64,000 nucleotides of DNA from Bacteroidia bacterium (GTDB lineage Bacteria > Bacteroidota > Bacteroidia > JAIBAJ01), in the NCBI GenBank assembly GCA_019695265.1, contig JAIBAJ010000003.1, positions 16,808-80,807 of the forward strand, written 5' to 3'. Below the pieces are notes generated by a model that had not been told where the DNA came from, did not search any database, and was given only the letters and a program-made list of their open reading frames with translations. The position numbers were made by a program, and so were the translations under genes. Positions 35,424 to 43,962 of this stretch are shown one piece after another; the first letter of the stretch is position 1; each line of letters opens with the position of its first letter.

Positions 35424-37772
35424 ATGCGGGCTTTTTCTTTTGGGCTTACCGGCCTATTCGTACTTCTCCTTTCAATTTTCAGCACCGGGATTGCGTTTTC
35501 ACAATGTTGTACCTACACTCTAATTATGCAAGATTCGTATGGCGATGGATGGAATGGAGGTTCTTTGGAAGTGTTTGTTAATCAAGCTTCTGTCGGTATT
35601 TATAGTGGTCAAAATGCTTCTAGCTCAGCAACGTTTCAACTATGCGACGGAGATAGCCTGGAATTGGTTTATACCGCCGGAGATTGGGAGGAAGAAAATT
35701 CATATCGCTTGTTGGATGGAGCATACCAACTGATATTTCAAAATGGACCCAATCCAACTGCCGGCCTGGCTTTTGCCTCAGTTGGTAATTGCACCACTCA
35801 AGCCTTGCCCGGAGCTCACCCCTGTGTTGCCATTCCGGTAGATACGGTTACTTGCACCTTGGCCAATAATTCCGATTATCCGGGAACAGGCTTGTTGCCA
35901 AATTGTTCGAGTTATCAAGGTTCGGATATATGGTTTAAACTGGTAGTGCCTGCCCCCGGGAACCTTCGCTTTGAAACCGATAGCGGCAATTTGAACGATA
36001 CAGGAATGAGTATCTGGAGGGGAGATGATTGCAATAGTCTTCAAATACTAGCTTGTGACGATGATGCCGGTGAAGGCTATTTTTCGTACTTGCAATTGGA
36101 AAGTTTGCCGGTGGGTGAGACAATTTACGTGCAAATTTTCGGTTATGGCGGTGCAACTGGTGATTTTCGCTTGTGTATAAAACCCTTTCAACCTGTTCAA
36201 CTCGATAGCACCGAACTTCCATTGGTACTTATAAATACCGGCGGACAAACCATAGTTCCGGATACCAAAATCGATTGCCAAATGGAAATTAAATACAACG
36301 GACTGGGCAGCTTAACTTATGTTACTAGTCCGTCGAATGTGTATAGCGGAATGGTTGGAATAGAAATTCGTGGAGCCACTTCATCCGGATTTCCTCAACA
36401 TCCGTATGGTTTTGAAACCCGGAATGCAGATGGTACAAACAACGATGTTTCTATTTTAGGTATGCCAAGCGAAAACGATTGGGTGTTGATTTCTAACTAT
36501 GGCGATATGAGTTTGATGAGAAACTTAATAGCCTACGATTTGTTTGCAAAAATGGGCAATTACAGCATCAGGCAACAACTTTGCGAAGTGCTGGTTGATA
36601 GTGTTTATCAAGGTGTTTACCTGATTGGAGAAAAGGTAAAAAGGGATGCCGGAAGAGTAAATATTTCTAAACTGAACCCGGCAGATACACTCGGGGATGA
36701 GCTAACCGGCGGTTATATTCTTCAGCAAAATTATTGGAACGATAACAACAGTTTTCTTTCCAATTATTCTCCTATCGATCACCCCGGTTTAGACATTCAT
36801 TATGTGTACGAATATCCGGACGAATTTGCCATTCAATTGCCACAAAAAAACTATATCGCTTCCTATGTTGATAGCATGGAAACCGCACTCTATGCCGATA
36901 ACTTTAGCGATACAGCCTTGGGTTACCGCCACTACATGGATGTAAAATCATTTATTGATTATTTTTTGGTGAATGAATTAGCCAGGAACTTTGATGGATT
37001 TAAAAAGAGTATTTTCTACCATAAGGACAAGTTTTCAAAAGGTGGAAAAATGAAGGCCGGACCGGTTTGGGATTTTGACTGGGCATTTAAAAATATTTGG
37101 GGCTGTCCGTCGAATGAAGTGTTTGATGGTTCGGGTTGGGCTTACCTTATCAATGATTGCGGCGGTCAGGATGTAAATTCAAATGGATATTATGTTCGTT
37201 TGCTCCAGGACAGTATGTATGCCAATGAATTGCGCTGCCGTTATGAATTTTACCGGGATAGGTTTCTAAATCCGGAATACCTAAATCATTTTATTGATAG
37301 CATAGCCTTGCGGGTGCAACATTCCCAGGAAAGGCATTTCAGCAAATGGAATATTTTAGGACAAGCGGTTGTGGCTCCGGAAGTAGGTGCTGTTGCCACT
37401 GAATACCTTGCCGGATTGGATACCTTGAAAAATTGGATTTCGAACCGCTGTGCCTGGTTAGAGGCCAATATTCCCGGTCATTGTAGGGTTGACCCAACCA
37501 ATGTTAAAACCAACATAACACAACCGGGTTTTGTTTTGTATCCTAATCCTGGTAATGACAAAATCACCATTACTATTGAACAAAAGGAATCCCAGGTAGA
37601 ATTATTTGTGATAGACCTTTCCGGAAAACGAATTCTAAACAAGGTTTATCAAAGGTCGGGAACCGGAAATTATAAATTGGACTTGAATGTGGGTGATTTG
37701 TCACCGGGTTGTTACTGGGTGGAAATGAAGCAAGGGGCCGAGAAACAGGTTAAGAAATGGATAAAATTATAA
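35424..37772 (+). CDS. Secreted CotH-kinase family protein with type IX sorting domain
   Basis: The 782-residue protein has a signal peptide ending AFSQ, then a domain with DSYGDGWNGG (about 36-120) common in secreted Bacteroidota proteins. A pre-peptidase-like beta domain (about 165-255) and a CotH-like kinase domain (about 280-600; GVYLIGEKVKRDAGRVN and VWDFDWAFKN) follow. The C terminus is a type IX sorting domain (FVLYPNPGNDKITI to VKKWIKL). CotH of Bacillus phosphorylates spore coat proteins; the substrate here is unknown. The stop codon overlaps the next ATG (TAATG). Confidence 0.9.
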   Translation: MRAFSFGLTGLFVLLLSIFSTGIAFSQCCTYTLIMQDSYGDGWNGGSLEVFVNQASVGIYSGQNASSSATFQLCDGDSLELVYTAGDWEEENSYRLLDGAYQLIFQNGPNPTAGLAFASVGNCTTQALPGAHPCVAIPVDTVTCTLANNSDYPGTGLLPNCSSYQGSDIWFKLVVPAPGNLRFETDSGNLNDTGMSIWRGDDCNSLQILACDDDAGEGYFSYLQLESLPVGETIYVQIFGYGGATGDFRLCIKPFQPVQLDSTELPLVLINTGGQTIVPDTKIDCQMEIKYNGLGSLTYVTSPSNVYSGMVGIEIRGATSSGFPQHPYGFETRNADGTNNDVSILGMPSENDWVLISNYGDMSLMRNLIAYDLFAKMGNYSIRQQLCEVLVDSVYQGVYLIGEKVKRDAGRVNISKLNPADTLGDELTGGYILQQNYWNDNNSFLSNYSPIDHPGLDIHYVYEYPDEFAIQLPQKNYIASYVDSMETALYADNFSDTALGYRHYMDVKSFIDYFLVNELARNFDGFKKSIFYHKDKFSKGGKMKAGPVWDFDWAFKNIWGCPSNEVFDGSGWAYLINDCGGQDVNSNGYYVRLLQDSMYANELRCRYEFYRDRFLNPEYLNHFIDSIALRVQHSQERHFSKWNILGQAVVAPEVGAVATEYLAGLDTLKNWISNRCAWLEANIPGHCRVDPTNVKTNITQPGFVLYPNPGNDKITITIEQKESQVELFVIDLSGKRILNKVYQRSGTGNYKLDLNVGDLSPGCYWVEMKQGAEKQVKKWIKL

Positions 37773-38755
37773 TGGAGAACCAAGCAAAAACCATGAAAGC
37801 TGCTGTTTATTCCAGCTATGGTCCACCGGAAATTATTCGTTTAGAAGAAATACCACGTCCAATTCCTAAAGCCGGAGAGGTATTGGTAAAGGTGATGTTC
37901 TCGTCGGTAAACCGCACCGATTGCGGATTTCGAAGTGCAGAATATTTTATTTCCCGATTTTGGAGCGGATTGTGGAAGCCAAATTTTTCTGTGTTGGGTT
38001 GCGAATTTTCGGGTATTGTTGAGGAAGTAGGGCAGGGGGTAAGCCAATTTAAAAAAGGTGACCGGGTTTTTGGATTCAACGATCAAACTTTTGGCGGACA
38101 TGCTGAATTTTTAATTCAGAAGGAAAACGATGCCATAGCCTTGATTCCCGAAGGTGTTTCATTTGAAACCGCCGCTGTATTAACGGAAGGTGCTCATTAT
38201 GCTTTGGTGGATATCAAAGCATCGGGAATAGTTTCAGGTCAGAAGGCCCTGGTGTATGGTGCTACCGGAGCAATTGGTTCTGCAGCTATTCAGATTCTTA
38301 AATCTATGAATGTTTTTGTTGTTGCCGTGGTAAATTCTAAAAATTACCAGACTATTCAAAACCTGGGTGTTGTGGATGAGCTCTGGGATTACCAGACCCG
38401 GGATTTCACCCAAACGCAACATCGGTTTAATTTGGTGCTGGATGCAGTTGGTAAATCTTCCTTCGGAGTTTGTAAAAAGTTAATGACAGAAAATGGGATT
38501 TATATTTCAACCGAATTGGGGAAAAACTGGGAAAATGTTTGGTTGCCTATGTTGAAACCGTTTATGAATGGTCCCAGAGTTATGTTTCCTATGCCCTCCA
38601 TAGCAAAATCAGACGTGGAATTTTTAGGGGAACTAGCCTCCCAAGGTCTTTTAAAACCAATAGTAGATAGAAGCTATTCATTGGATCAGATAGTTGAAGC
38701 CTACCGATATGTTGAAACCGGACAGAAATTGGGTAATGTGCTTTTGAAAATATAA
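37772..38755 (+). CDS. NAD(P)-dependent MDR-family oxidoreductase (quinone oxidoreductase-like)
   Basis: The protein of about 327 residues shows MKAAVYSSYGPPEIIRLEEIP at its N terminus, GCEFSGIVEEVGQGV, GDRVFGF and the Rossmann motif VYGATGAIGSAAIQ. The zinc ligands of alcohol dehydrogenases are absent, as in the quinone reductase branch. Three ATGs are possible (37757, 37772, 37793). The ATG at 37772 overlaps the CotH-kinase stop codon and is chosen. The substrate is not predictable. Confidence 0.85.
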   Translation: MENQAKTMKAAVYSSYGPPEIIRLEEIPRPIPKAGEVLVKVMFSSVNRTDCGFRSAEYFISRFWSGLWKPNFSVLGCEFSGIVEEVGQGVSQFKKGDRVFGFNDQTFGGHAEFLIQKENDAIALIPEGVSFETAAVLTEGAHYALVDIKASGIVSGQKALVYGATGAIGSAAIQILKSMNVFVVAVVNSKNYQTIQNLGVVDELWDYQTRDFTQTQHRFNLVLDAVGKSSFGVCKKLMTENGIYISTELGKNWENVWLPMLKPFMNGPRVMFPMPSIAKSDVEFLGELASQGLLKPIVDRSYSLDQIVEAYRYVETGQKLGNVLLKI

Positions 38756-38758
38756 TAA

Positions 38759-39493
38759 ATGAAAGCGATTTTTCATAGCATTTGTTATCCTAAACCACCT
38801 GTTGTTTCCCCTTGTTTTTGGCTTTGGATTTTCACCCTTGTCGGTTGTGGTATTGCAGAAAAGAAAATTAATTCCTCCAATGCCGATGTCTCAATGGAAA
38901 CAACCTATCATTGGGAAGATTCTGTTCGAACGTATCTTTCCAAAACAGCCATGGTCGATAGCCTGGAAAGTGCCGGTTTTTATGGCGATTTTAGCCCCTA
39001 TTCTCTGTTTTTAGTAAAATCAGGTTTTTTGTTTTCGAAAAAGGAAAAAAATACTTTGTTTGCTTATTCTATTTCAGATTCAGCCATACTAGTGCGAAAC
39101 TTTTTAGAATCCAATGGGAAGTGGAAGGAAAGTTCTAATTCGATCAATTTGCCGATTCATTCCTTTAGTCCGGCTTATTTCCGATTTAATATTGAAGACT
39201 ATAATTTCGACCATAGAAGAGATATTTTCCTTCAGTTTTATCAAAGCATGGGAAATGCTGATTCGTATGGATATTTATTGATTTTTGATGAGGATTCCCG
39301 AAATTTGGTATTGGTTAAAGAGTCGATTGAAATTCCCAATTTAGTTCCTGATTCCAAACATAAATTATTGAAATCGACTAGGTATTCCAATCCCAATTCC
39401 GGTGAGGAGAATTATAGTATAACTGAAATTTACTCCTGGGAAAAGAACGCCTTGGTTAAGGTTGATATTCAAAATACTAAATTTGAAAGGTAG
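38759..39493 (+). CDS. Putative lipoprotein of unknown function
   Basis: The 244-residue protein has a hydrophobic N-terminal segment ending in the lipobox FTLVGC (Cys near residue 31), then a Ser/Asn-rich stretch. The N terminus before the hydrophobic core is unusually long. I recognise no domain. It begins three bases after the stop of the oxidoreductase gene, so co-transcription is likely. Confidence 0.65.
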   Translation: MKAIFHSICYPKPPVVSPCFWLWIFTLVGCGIAEKKINSSNADVSMETTYHWEDSVRTYLSKTAMVDSLESAGFYGDFSPYSLFLVKSGFLFSKKEKNTLFAYSISDSAILVRNFLESNGKWKESSNSINLPIHSFSPAYFRFNIEDYNFDHRRDIFLQFYQSMGNADSYGYLLIFDEDSRNLVLVKESIEIPNLVPDSKHKLLKSTRYSNPNSGEENYSITEIYSWEKNALVKVDIQNTKFER

Positions 39494-39541
39494 TTTGAGT
39501 TTAATGCAAATAGAATAAAATCCAGGTAAGGCTTCCTTTCA

Positions 39542-40585
39542 TTAAATCCACTCAACTTTTTTTCTCCAGAACCAGACAAGGCTATAAACTCCAAGTTTTA
39601 TCCAATAGACTGGGTTAAATTGGGGATTTTTCATATGTTTTCCGTTAAATCCATAATACCAATACAAATGATTGGCATAGGTAGTTTCCGGTTTGTCTAA
39701 AAACAAATTTTCAAGAAATCGGATGTAAAATTGGGGTAACTCGGCAACGATAATTCCGCTTGGTAGCAAGGAAGGATAGTTTTTTTGGATTCTGAAAATC
39801 AATGCATTTCGTAATTCAGGAAAGCTTTTTAACTGTTCGAAAAACAGAGTTAGATGTTGCCTTTGGGGATCGGCCAATAGCAAGTCTAGCATCCAATGTA
39901 CATCCCTGGAATACAAGTTGTTAAGCAATGTAAATTCCAAAGCCTTTTTGAGATCTAACAAGGGTAATTTTCCAAATTTAGTAGTTTCCCGAGCTAGGTT
40001 TGACAAAAAATACCTTGAATCAAAGCCATTTATAACGGATGGTGAAGGCCTGGTGTGTAAATCCAAACTTAGATTTTTGCTATTTGTGAACCCCAGGGAG
40101 TGCTTGTGAACGAACTTACTTTCCCAAAGCGGTCGGGTAGGGGTAAATTGCATTCCTTCCAATACAGATGCGGTTTTTTCTAGATCTTCCGGATGCACCA
40201 AAATATCTAAATCCGCCATAGGCCGGGAACCTAAATGGGGGTACTTGGTTAGCAAATACACTGAACCTTTGCAAAAGGCATGGGTTATTCCTCGTTCATC
40301 TAGTTGTGAGGAAAGTTGTTTTGCCAATAGTAATAATTGTGTATTGTGAAAATAGGTGCGCTTAAAAAGGCCTTGAATTTTATGCCAAACATCATTTTTC
40401 TCTAATGTTTCCTGGTGTCGGAACCATAAATAGGGTAAAAACCTGAACTCGGCTGTTGAAAATCGAATATCGAAATGGCCCGATTGTAACCAATTTTGAA
40501 ATACCTTCAAGGATTCTGCCTCCGATTCAATAATGCAGGCCTGCAATAACTCCAACGAATCTTTAAAACCGGTTCTTTCGTCCAT
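39542..40585 (-). CDS. Nucleotidyltransferase-like protein (PF14907-type)
   Basis: The 347-residue protein contains FCKGSVYLLTKYPHLGSRPMADLDILV, here cited in parts (KGSVYLL; GSRPMADLDILV). This is the active-site pattern of the uncharacterised nucleotidyltransferase family often found near PqqD-like and HprK-like genes. The two Asp residues in DLD are expected metal ligands. It is the last gene of a five-gene minus-strand cassette, 60 bases after the glycosyltransferase. What it transfers and to what is unknown; a sugar, peptide or lipid carrier are all possible. Confidence 0.8.
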   Translation of the reverse strand: MDERTGFKDSLELLQACIIESEAESLKVFQNWLQSGHFDIRFSTAEFRFLPYLWFRHQETLEKNDVWHKIQGLFKRTYFHNTQLLLLAKQLSSQLDERGITHAFCKGSVYLLTKYPHLGSRPMADLDILVHPEDLEKTASVLEGMQFTPTRPLWESKFVHKHSLGFTNSKNLSLDLHTRPSPSVINGFDSRYFLSNLARETTKFGKLPLLDLKKALEFTLLNNLYSRDVHWMLDLLLADPQRQHLTLFFEQLKSFPELRNALIFRIQKNYPSLLPSGIIVAELPQFYIRFLENLFLDKPETTYANHLYWYYGFNGKHMKNPQFNPVYWIKLGVYSLVWFWRKKVEWI

Positions 40586-40645
40586 TTTGAAGGTGCGAAA
40601 TAATGTAAAATGTAGCTTGGTTTTTCAAGTACCTACTATTTTAAG

Positions 40646-41878
40646 CTAGTACCAATTTTTTAACAGGTTTTGCAAGGTTTTGGAATTTTCATAATGCTTG
40701 AGATAATGAATTAAACCTCCCTCACAATGAATTGCATAGTTTTTAACTTGTGGGTTTGGTTTTGATTGTTTTAATTCCTCTGCATACCTACCCAGGTGTG
40801 CCAGATAAAATTGATCCGGTTGGTCGAAATCAAAAATAAAATTGCCGGGTTCTTGTTGTAAAACCTGATCATATACATCAAACACTTTTTTACTTTGAAT
40901 CCAAGGATTAAATTCTTGTTGAGCATAATTAAAACAGGAATGCCTTAATTCGATCCATTCCTCCATATGGCTAAATGCCCATTCAAGCCAATTAACAAAG
41001 TCGTTTTCATCGTTTGCCAATAAACAGTTTTTTTGATGAACTAAGAAGGCATCCAATCCTGTACCTTTTATTAAGATTGGTGGCAATCCTCTCCACATGG
41101 CTTCTTGAATGACCAGATCGGAGGAGCCGTAACTTAAAGGGTTTTGCGGATAGCTAAGTAAATGGTATTCGGTAAATCGTTCCCAAACATTGGTTTCAAA
41201 AGGATGTAAGTGAATTGGCAACCGGCCTTCGTAAACCAAACTTTGGTTTTCTACTCCAAAAACATCCAGTTGAAAAGGGCATTTTAAAGCCTCATGCAAT
41301 TCAAGAAATTTGGGATGAAGTTTAAATGGGTTAATGGTTCCTGCATGAATTAATTTCAATCTGTCCGAAGTAGCCTTACCTTCCTGAAAGCCGGTGGGGG
41401 GAGTGTGTAAGCCAATTCCCCAAATGGTAGTCATAGAAATACCTATTTCACTATACTCAGATTCTAGTTTAGGATTGGTGAGTAGAATAGCATGGAATGC
41501 CTGTAAGAAGCTTGGTGGAATGCATTGTGGAGGTGTATTACCTACAATCCGGCAATGAATGATGAAGCGATTGCTTAATTCCCAATTGGCCAATTTCCTG
41601 AAAAAAGTAAAAAAGCTGGGGGTGTTCCAATATTGAATTACCACTAAACTGGTTTTCCTTAGCAAGGATTTTAGTTCATCCTCTTCGGGGGAAATAATTA
41701 ACCTTACCCGAAGTTTTAGGGCTAATCTTGCCAAATGTGCCTGGTAAGATCGTTCTAATACAACGCAATAAACTTGCTCCGGACGCCTTTCCGGAGGCAA
41801 AAACTGCAGTTCAGCTAAAATGTTGGAAAGTCCACCTCCAAAGGTGATTTTCGGGATAATATGGAGGATTGAGCTCAT
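40646..41878 (-). CDS. Glycosyltransferase, GT4-like
   Basis: The 410-residue protein has the N-terminal ILHIIPKITFGGGLSNI and the C-terminal LKLIHAGTINPFKLHP, YPQNPLSYGSSDLVIQEAMWRGLPPI pattern of a GT-B retaining glycosyltransferase. The EX7E-like region (IQEAMWRGLPPILI) is present in weakened form. The start codon overlaps the stop of the preceding GT2 gene (ATGA), so they are translationally coupled. Donor and acceptor are unknown. Confidence 0.8.
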   Translation of the reverse strand: MSSILHIIPKITFGGGLSNILAELQFLPPERRPEQVYCVVLERSYQAHLARLALKLRVRLIISPEEDELKSLLRKTSLVVIQYWNTPSFFTFFRKLANWELSNRFIIHCRIVGNTPPQCIPPSFLQAFHAILLTNPKLESEYSEIGISMTTIWGIGLHTPPTGFQEGKATSDRLKLIHAGTINPFKLHPKFLELHEALKCPFQLDVFGVENQSLVYEGRLPIHLHPFETNVWERFTEYHLLSYPQNPLSYGSSDLVIQEAMWRGLPPILIKGTGLDAFLVHQKNCLLANDENDFVNWLEWAFSHMEEWIELRHSCFNYAQQEFNPWIQSKKVFDVYDQVLQQEPGNFIFDFDQPDQFYLAHLGRYAEELKQSKPNPQVKNYAIHCEGGLIHYLKHYENSKTLQNLLKNWY

Positions 41879-42498
41879 TCCGACCAGTGTTTTAATAATT
41901 CAAACACCTCCAGTCGGTAGGCCTTTTGATTCAAAGACAAGTTATTTTCGTGCAAGTGTTTATGGAGCAAAACTTCCTTACACAAGTTGAATTTTAACCC
42001 TTGTCTTCTGGCTGCTAAGAACCAGGCATGATCACTGGCGTATGTCCAACGGGTGTCAAAAAGACCATACTTTTCAAAACAGGAACGATGAAAAATAAAT
42101 CCCCCCGGGGTAAAGGCAGGTTGGATGCTAGATGCAATTCTTTCTTTCTTTTCCCATTTTTCAAGGTAGCAACCAATGGCTTCTAATTCTGGCTGTTTTT
42201 GCAAGGCTTTCCATTGGATTTCTAGCTTGTTGGGATCCCAGGTATCGTCTGAATCTAAAAAGCCAATCCATTCTTGGCTAGCCAAACTTATTGCCTGGTT
42301 TCGGGCCTGTGCTATTCCAGTACCGGTCTGAATTGTCTGTATTACCGGAAAAGAACCAAGTTTGTCCAAAGTGTCATCGTTTGAATGTCCATCAATTACG
42401 ATTACCTCGATTGGAAGGAGGCTTTGTTTGAAAATACTTTCCAGGCAACGTTCAATGCTAGCTGCCGAATTCCGGGTAATAACAACTACACTTATCAT
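41875..42498 (-). CDS. Glycosyltransferase family 2 protein
   Basis: The 207-residue protein opens with ISVVVITRNSAASIERCLESI and has VIVIDGHSNDDT, GIAQARNQAI and FLDSDDTW with the metal-binding DxD. This is a compact GT-A transferase without membrane segments. Only one base separates it from the HprK-like gene upstream, and it overlaps the next glycosyltransferase by four. Confidence 0.92.
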   Translation of the reverse strand: MISVVVITRNSAASIERCLESIFKQSLLPIEVIVIDGHSNDDTLDKLGSFPVIQTIQTGTGIAQARNQAISLASQEWIGFLDSDDTWDPNKLEIQWKALQKQPELEAIGCYLEKWEKKERIASSIQPAFTPGGFIFHRSCFEKYGLFDTRWTYASDHAWFLAARRQGLKFNLCKEVLLHKHLHENNLSLNQKAYRLEVFELLKHWSE

Positions 42499-42499
42499 G

Positions 42500-43405
42500 T
42501 TATAAACATTGAATTACCTTTTTTAGCAGATCAGTGTTTTCTTCTAAAACCGGTCCTAATTGAATGGAGTAAAAAGGTAATTGGCGTTGAAGAAACTTAA
42601 TTAAGCTTAGCAATTTCATATTCATGGTTCCTACAGTTGTGGAAAGGTAATGGGAAGTAATAAAATGGGCAAGAAGTTTTTCCATTTCTGCATGTTTCAT
42701 TAATTCAGCAGCCGGAGCAGAACCTAAATCAAAAATTCCTATTCCATGTAAGGGTTGTTTTCCCTGCAATTTACCTTGTTCCAGCGTCAATACTTTTTTC
42801 CCATCTCCTCGTTCGAACCAGGCATTGGAAAGTAAATTCAATTCCAGATGAAACCGGGAAATTGCTTCGGGTCTTAGGCTAAGAAAATTATAAATTGGAT
42901 GGAAGTAGCATTGATTATCCACTATTTCTAAAAAGGTAACATCATCTCCGGCTACCGATAATCCATGCAAGGCACATGAAGCCACGGTTGTGGATTTTCC
43001 TGCATTGGAAGTAGCAGGTAACATCAGCCATTTCCCATCACATCCAATGGTAGCTGCATGAATTAACTTGATATCTTTTTCTCTGGCCCAAAACGAAAAT
43101 GGAATAATAAATGGATAGTTTTCCATAGTGTTTGGATAATCCCAATAAAACCAAACCACTTCACGACTAATCTTGTAATAAATGCCTTGTCCCCATTGGT
43201 ATTGAAAATTACCATCGTTTTTTTTCCAAAATCCCATTTCCGGTCCTTGGTTTAGTTCCAACGCTAAGGCCGGATTCCAAATTAATGGAATGAGGGGTAA
43301 TTCTGAACTTGTTTCCGCTTGAATTATAAGTAAACGAAGCAGGTTGTCCAATATTTCAACAGGGGCCTCCACCTTCCAGTTGGCTCCTAAAAAATTGAAA
43401 ATCAT
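42500..43405 (-). CDS. HprK-related serine kinase-like protein
   Basis: The 301-residue protein has the P-loop LPATSNAGKSTT near 129-140, followed by ALHGLSVAGDDVTFLE, as in the C-terminal domain of HPr kinase/phosphorylase. The first Gly of the Walker A is replaced by Ala. The N-terminal 110 residues are not HprK-like. Such HprK-related proteins occur with PqqD-like chaperones in polysaccharide and peptide-modification clusters. Related enzymes in lasso-peptide clusters phosphorylate the peptide, but no precursor peptide is seen here. It overlaps the PqqD-like gene by four bases. Confidence 0.8.
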   Translation of the reverse strand: MIFNFLGANWKVEAPVEILDNLLRLLIIQAETSSELPLIPLIWNPALALELNQGPEMGFWKKNDGNFQYQWGQGIYYKISREVVWFYWDYPNTMENYPFIIPFSFWAREKDIKLIHAATIGCDGKWLMLPATSNAGKSTTVASCALHGLSVAGDDVTFLEIVDNQCYFHPIYNFLSLRPEAISRFHLELNLLSNAWFERGDGKKVLTLEQGKLQGKQPLHGIGIFDLGSAPAAELMKHAEMEKLLAHFITSHYLSTTVGTMNMKLLSLIKFLQRQLPFYSIQLGPVLEENTDLLKKVIQCL

Positions 43406-43782
43406 AAGCTTTTTTTCTCAGGCCAACCCAACTCACTCACATCATGGATAGGGTCTAGTTTGATTAAGTCACCCATGTCGTCAAATTTCTTATACGAATA
43501 TCCATTGAGGTCCAATTTCGGCGGGTCTAACTCATTACCTTGATCCTCCCGGAAACAAAACCCTTCCTCTTTTAAAAAGCTTATGAACAAGTTGGTTTGT
43601 TCCTGTAATTCCTCTTGTTGTCTTAATGAATTAATTAATTTTTCACTTGAGCCATTTTGGTATAAGTAGTTGAAAACCAAGAAAGCATTGCCGGATTTTA
43701 TTGCATAATACGCTCCATCTTCAATGCGAATAGCCATGATTTCATCACCAAAGTTTTCTATATCAAAACTATAATTTCCCAT
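43402..43782 (-). CDS. PqqD family protein
   Basis: The 126-residue protein shows FDIENFGDEIMAIRIEDGAYYAIK, which is the PqqD/RRE beta-hairpin, followed by helices containing AFLVFNYL. The last 40 residues are extra. PqqD-like domains bind leader peptides and present them to modifying enzymes. It is the first gene of the five-gene cassette and is coupled to the HprK-like kinase. It begins 180 bases from the divergent type IX cargo gene. The ligand is unknown. Confidence 0.85.
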   Translation of the reverse strand: MGNYSFDIENFGDEIMAIRIEDGAYYAIKSGNAFLVFNYLYQNGSSEKLINSLRQQEELQEQTNLFISFLKEEGFCFREDQGNELDPPKLDLNGYSYKKFDDMGDLIKLDPIHDVSELGWPEKKSL

Positions 43783-43944
43783 CCCTCAAAGATACAATGA
43801 ATTGACTTTACCCCGGTTTTCAATTGGCTAAATCTAGAGGGTATTTTATTAAAAATCATTTGCTGCTATTTCCTTAATTGTTTTGGAGGGCTTTGTTTTG
43901 GTAAGAATAAGACAAAACTAGAACTGGGATTTTATAGCATTTCA

Positions 43945-43952
43945 TATTCTTG
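43945..43952 (+). promoter_or_regulatory. Putative -7 element for the 43963 gene
   Basis: TATTCTTG matches TAnnTTTG in seven of eight positions and lies ten bases before the ATG at 43963, implying a very short leader. No -33 element stands out. Confidence 0.3.
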
Positions 43953-43962
43953 CAAAATATTT

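Noticed and set aside
35236..35523. 95-codon plus-strand ORF across repeat copy D and the start of the CotH-kinase gene
   Set aside because: It is mostly repeat sequence, has no recognisable protein features and overlaps a well supported gene.
42500..43405. True HPr kinase/phosphorylase controlling carbon catabolite repression
   Set aside because: The N-terminal domain differs, the Walker A is altered, and the gene is coupled to a PqqD-like protein and glycosyltransferases rather than PTS genes.
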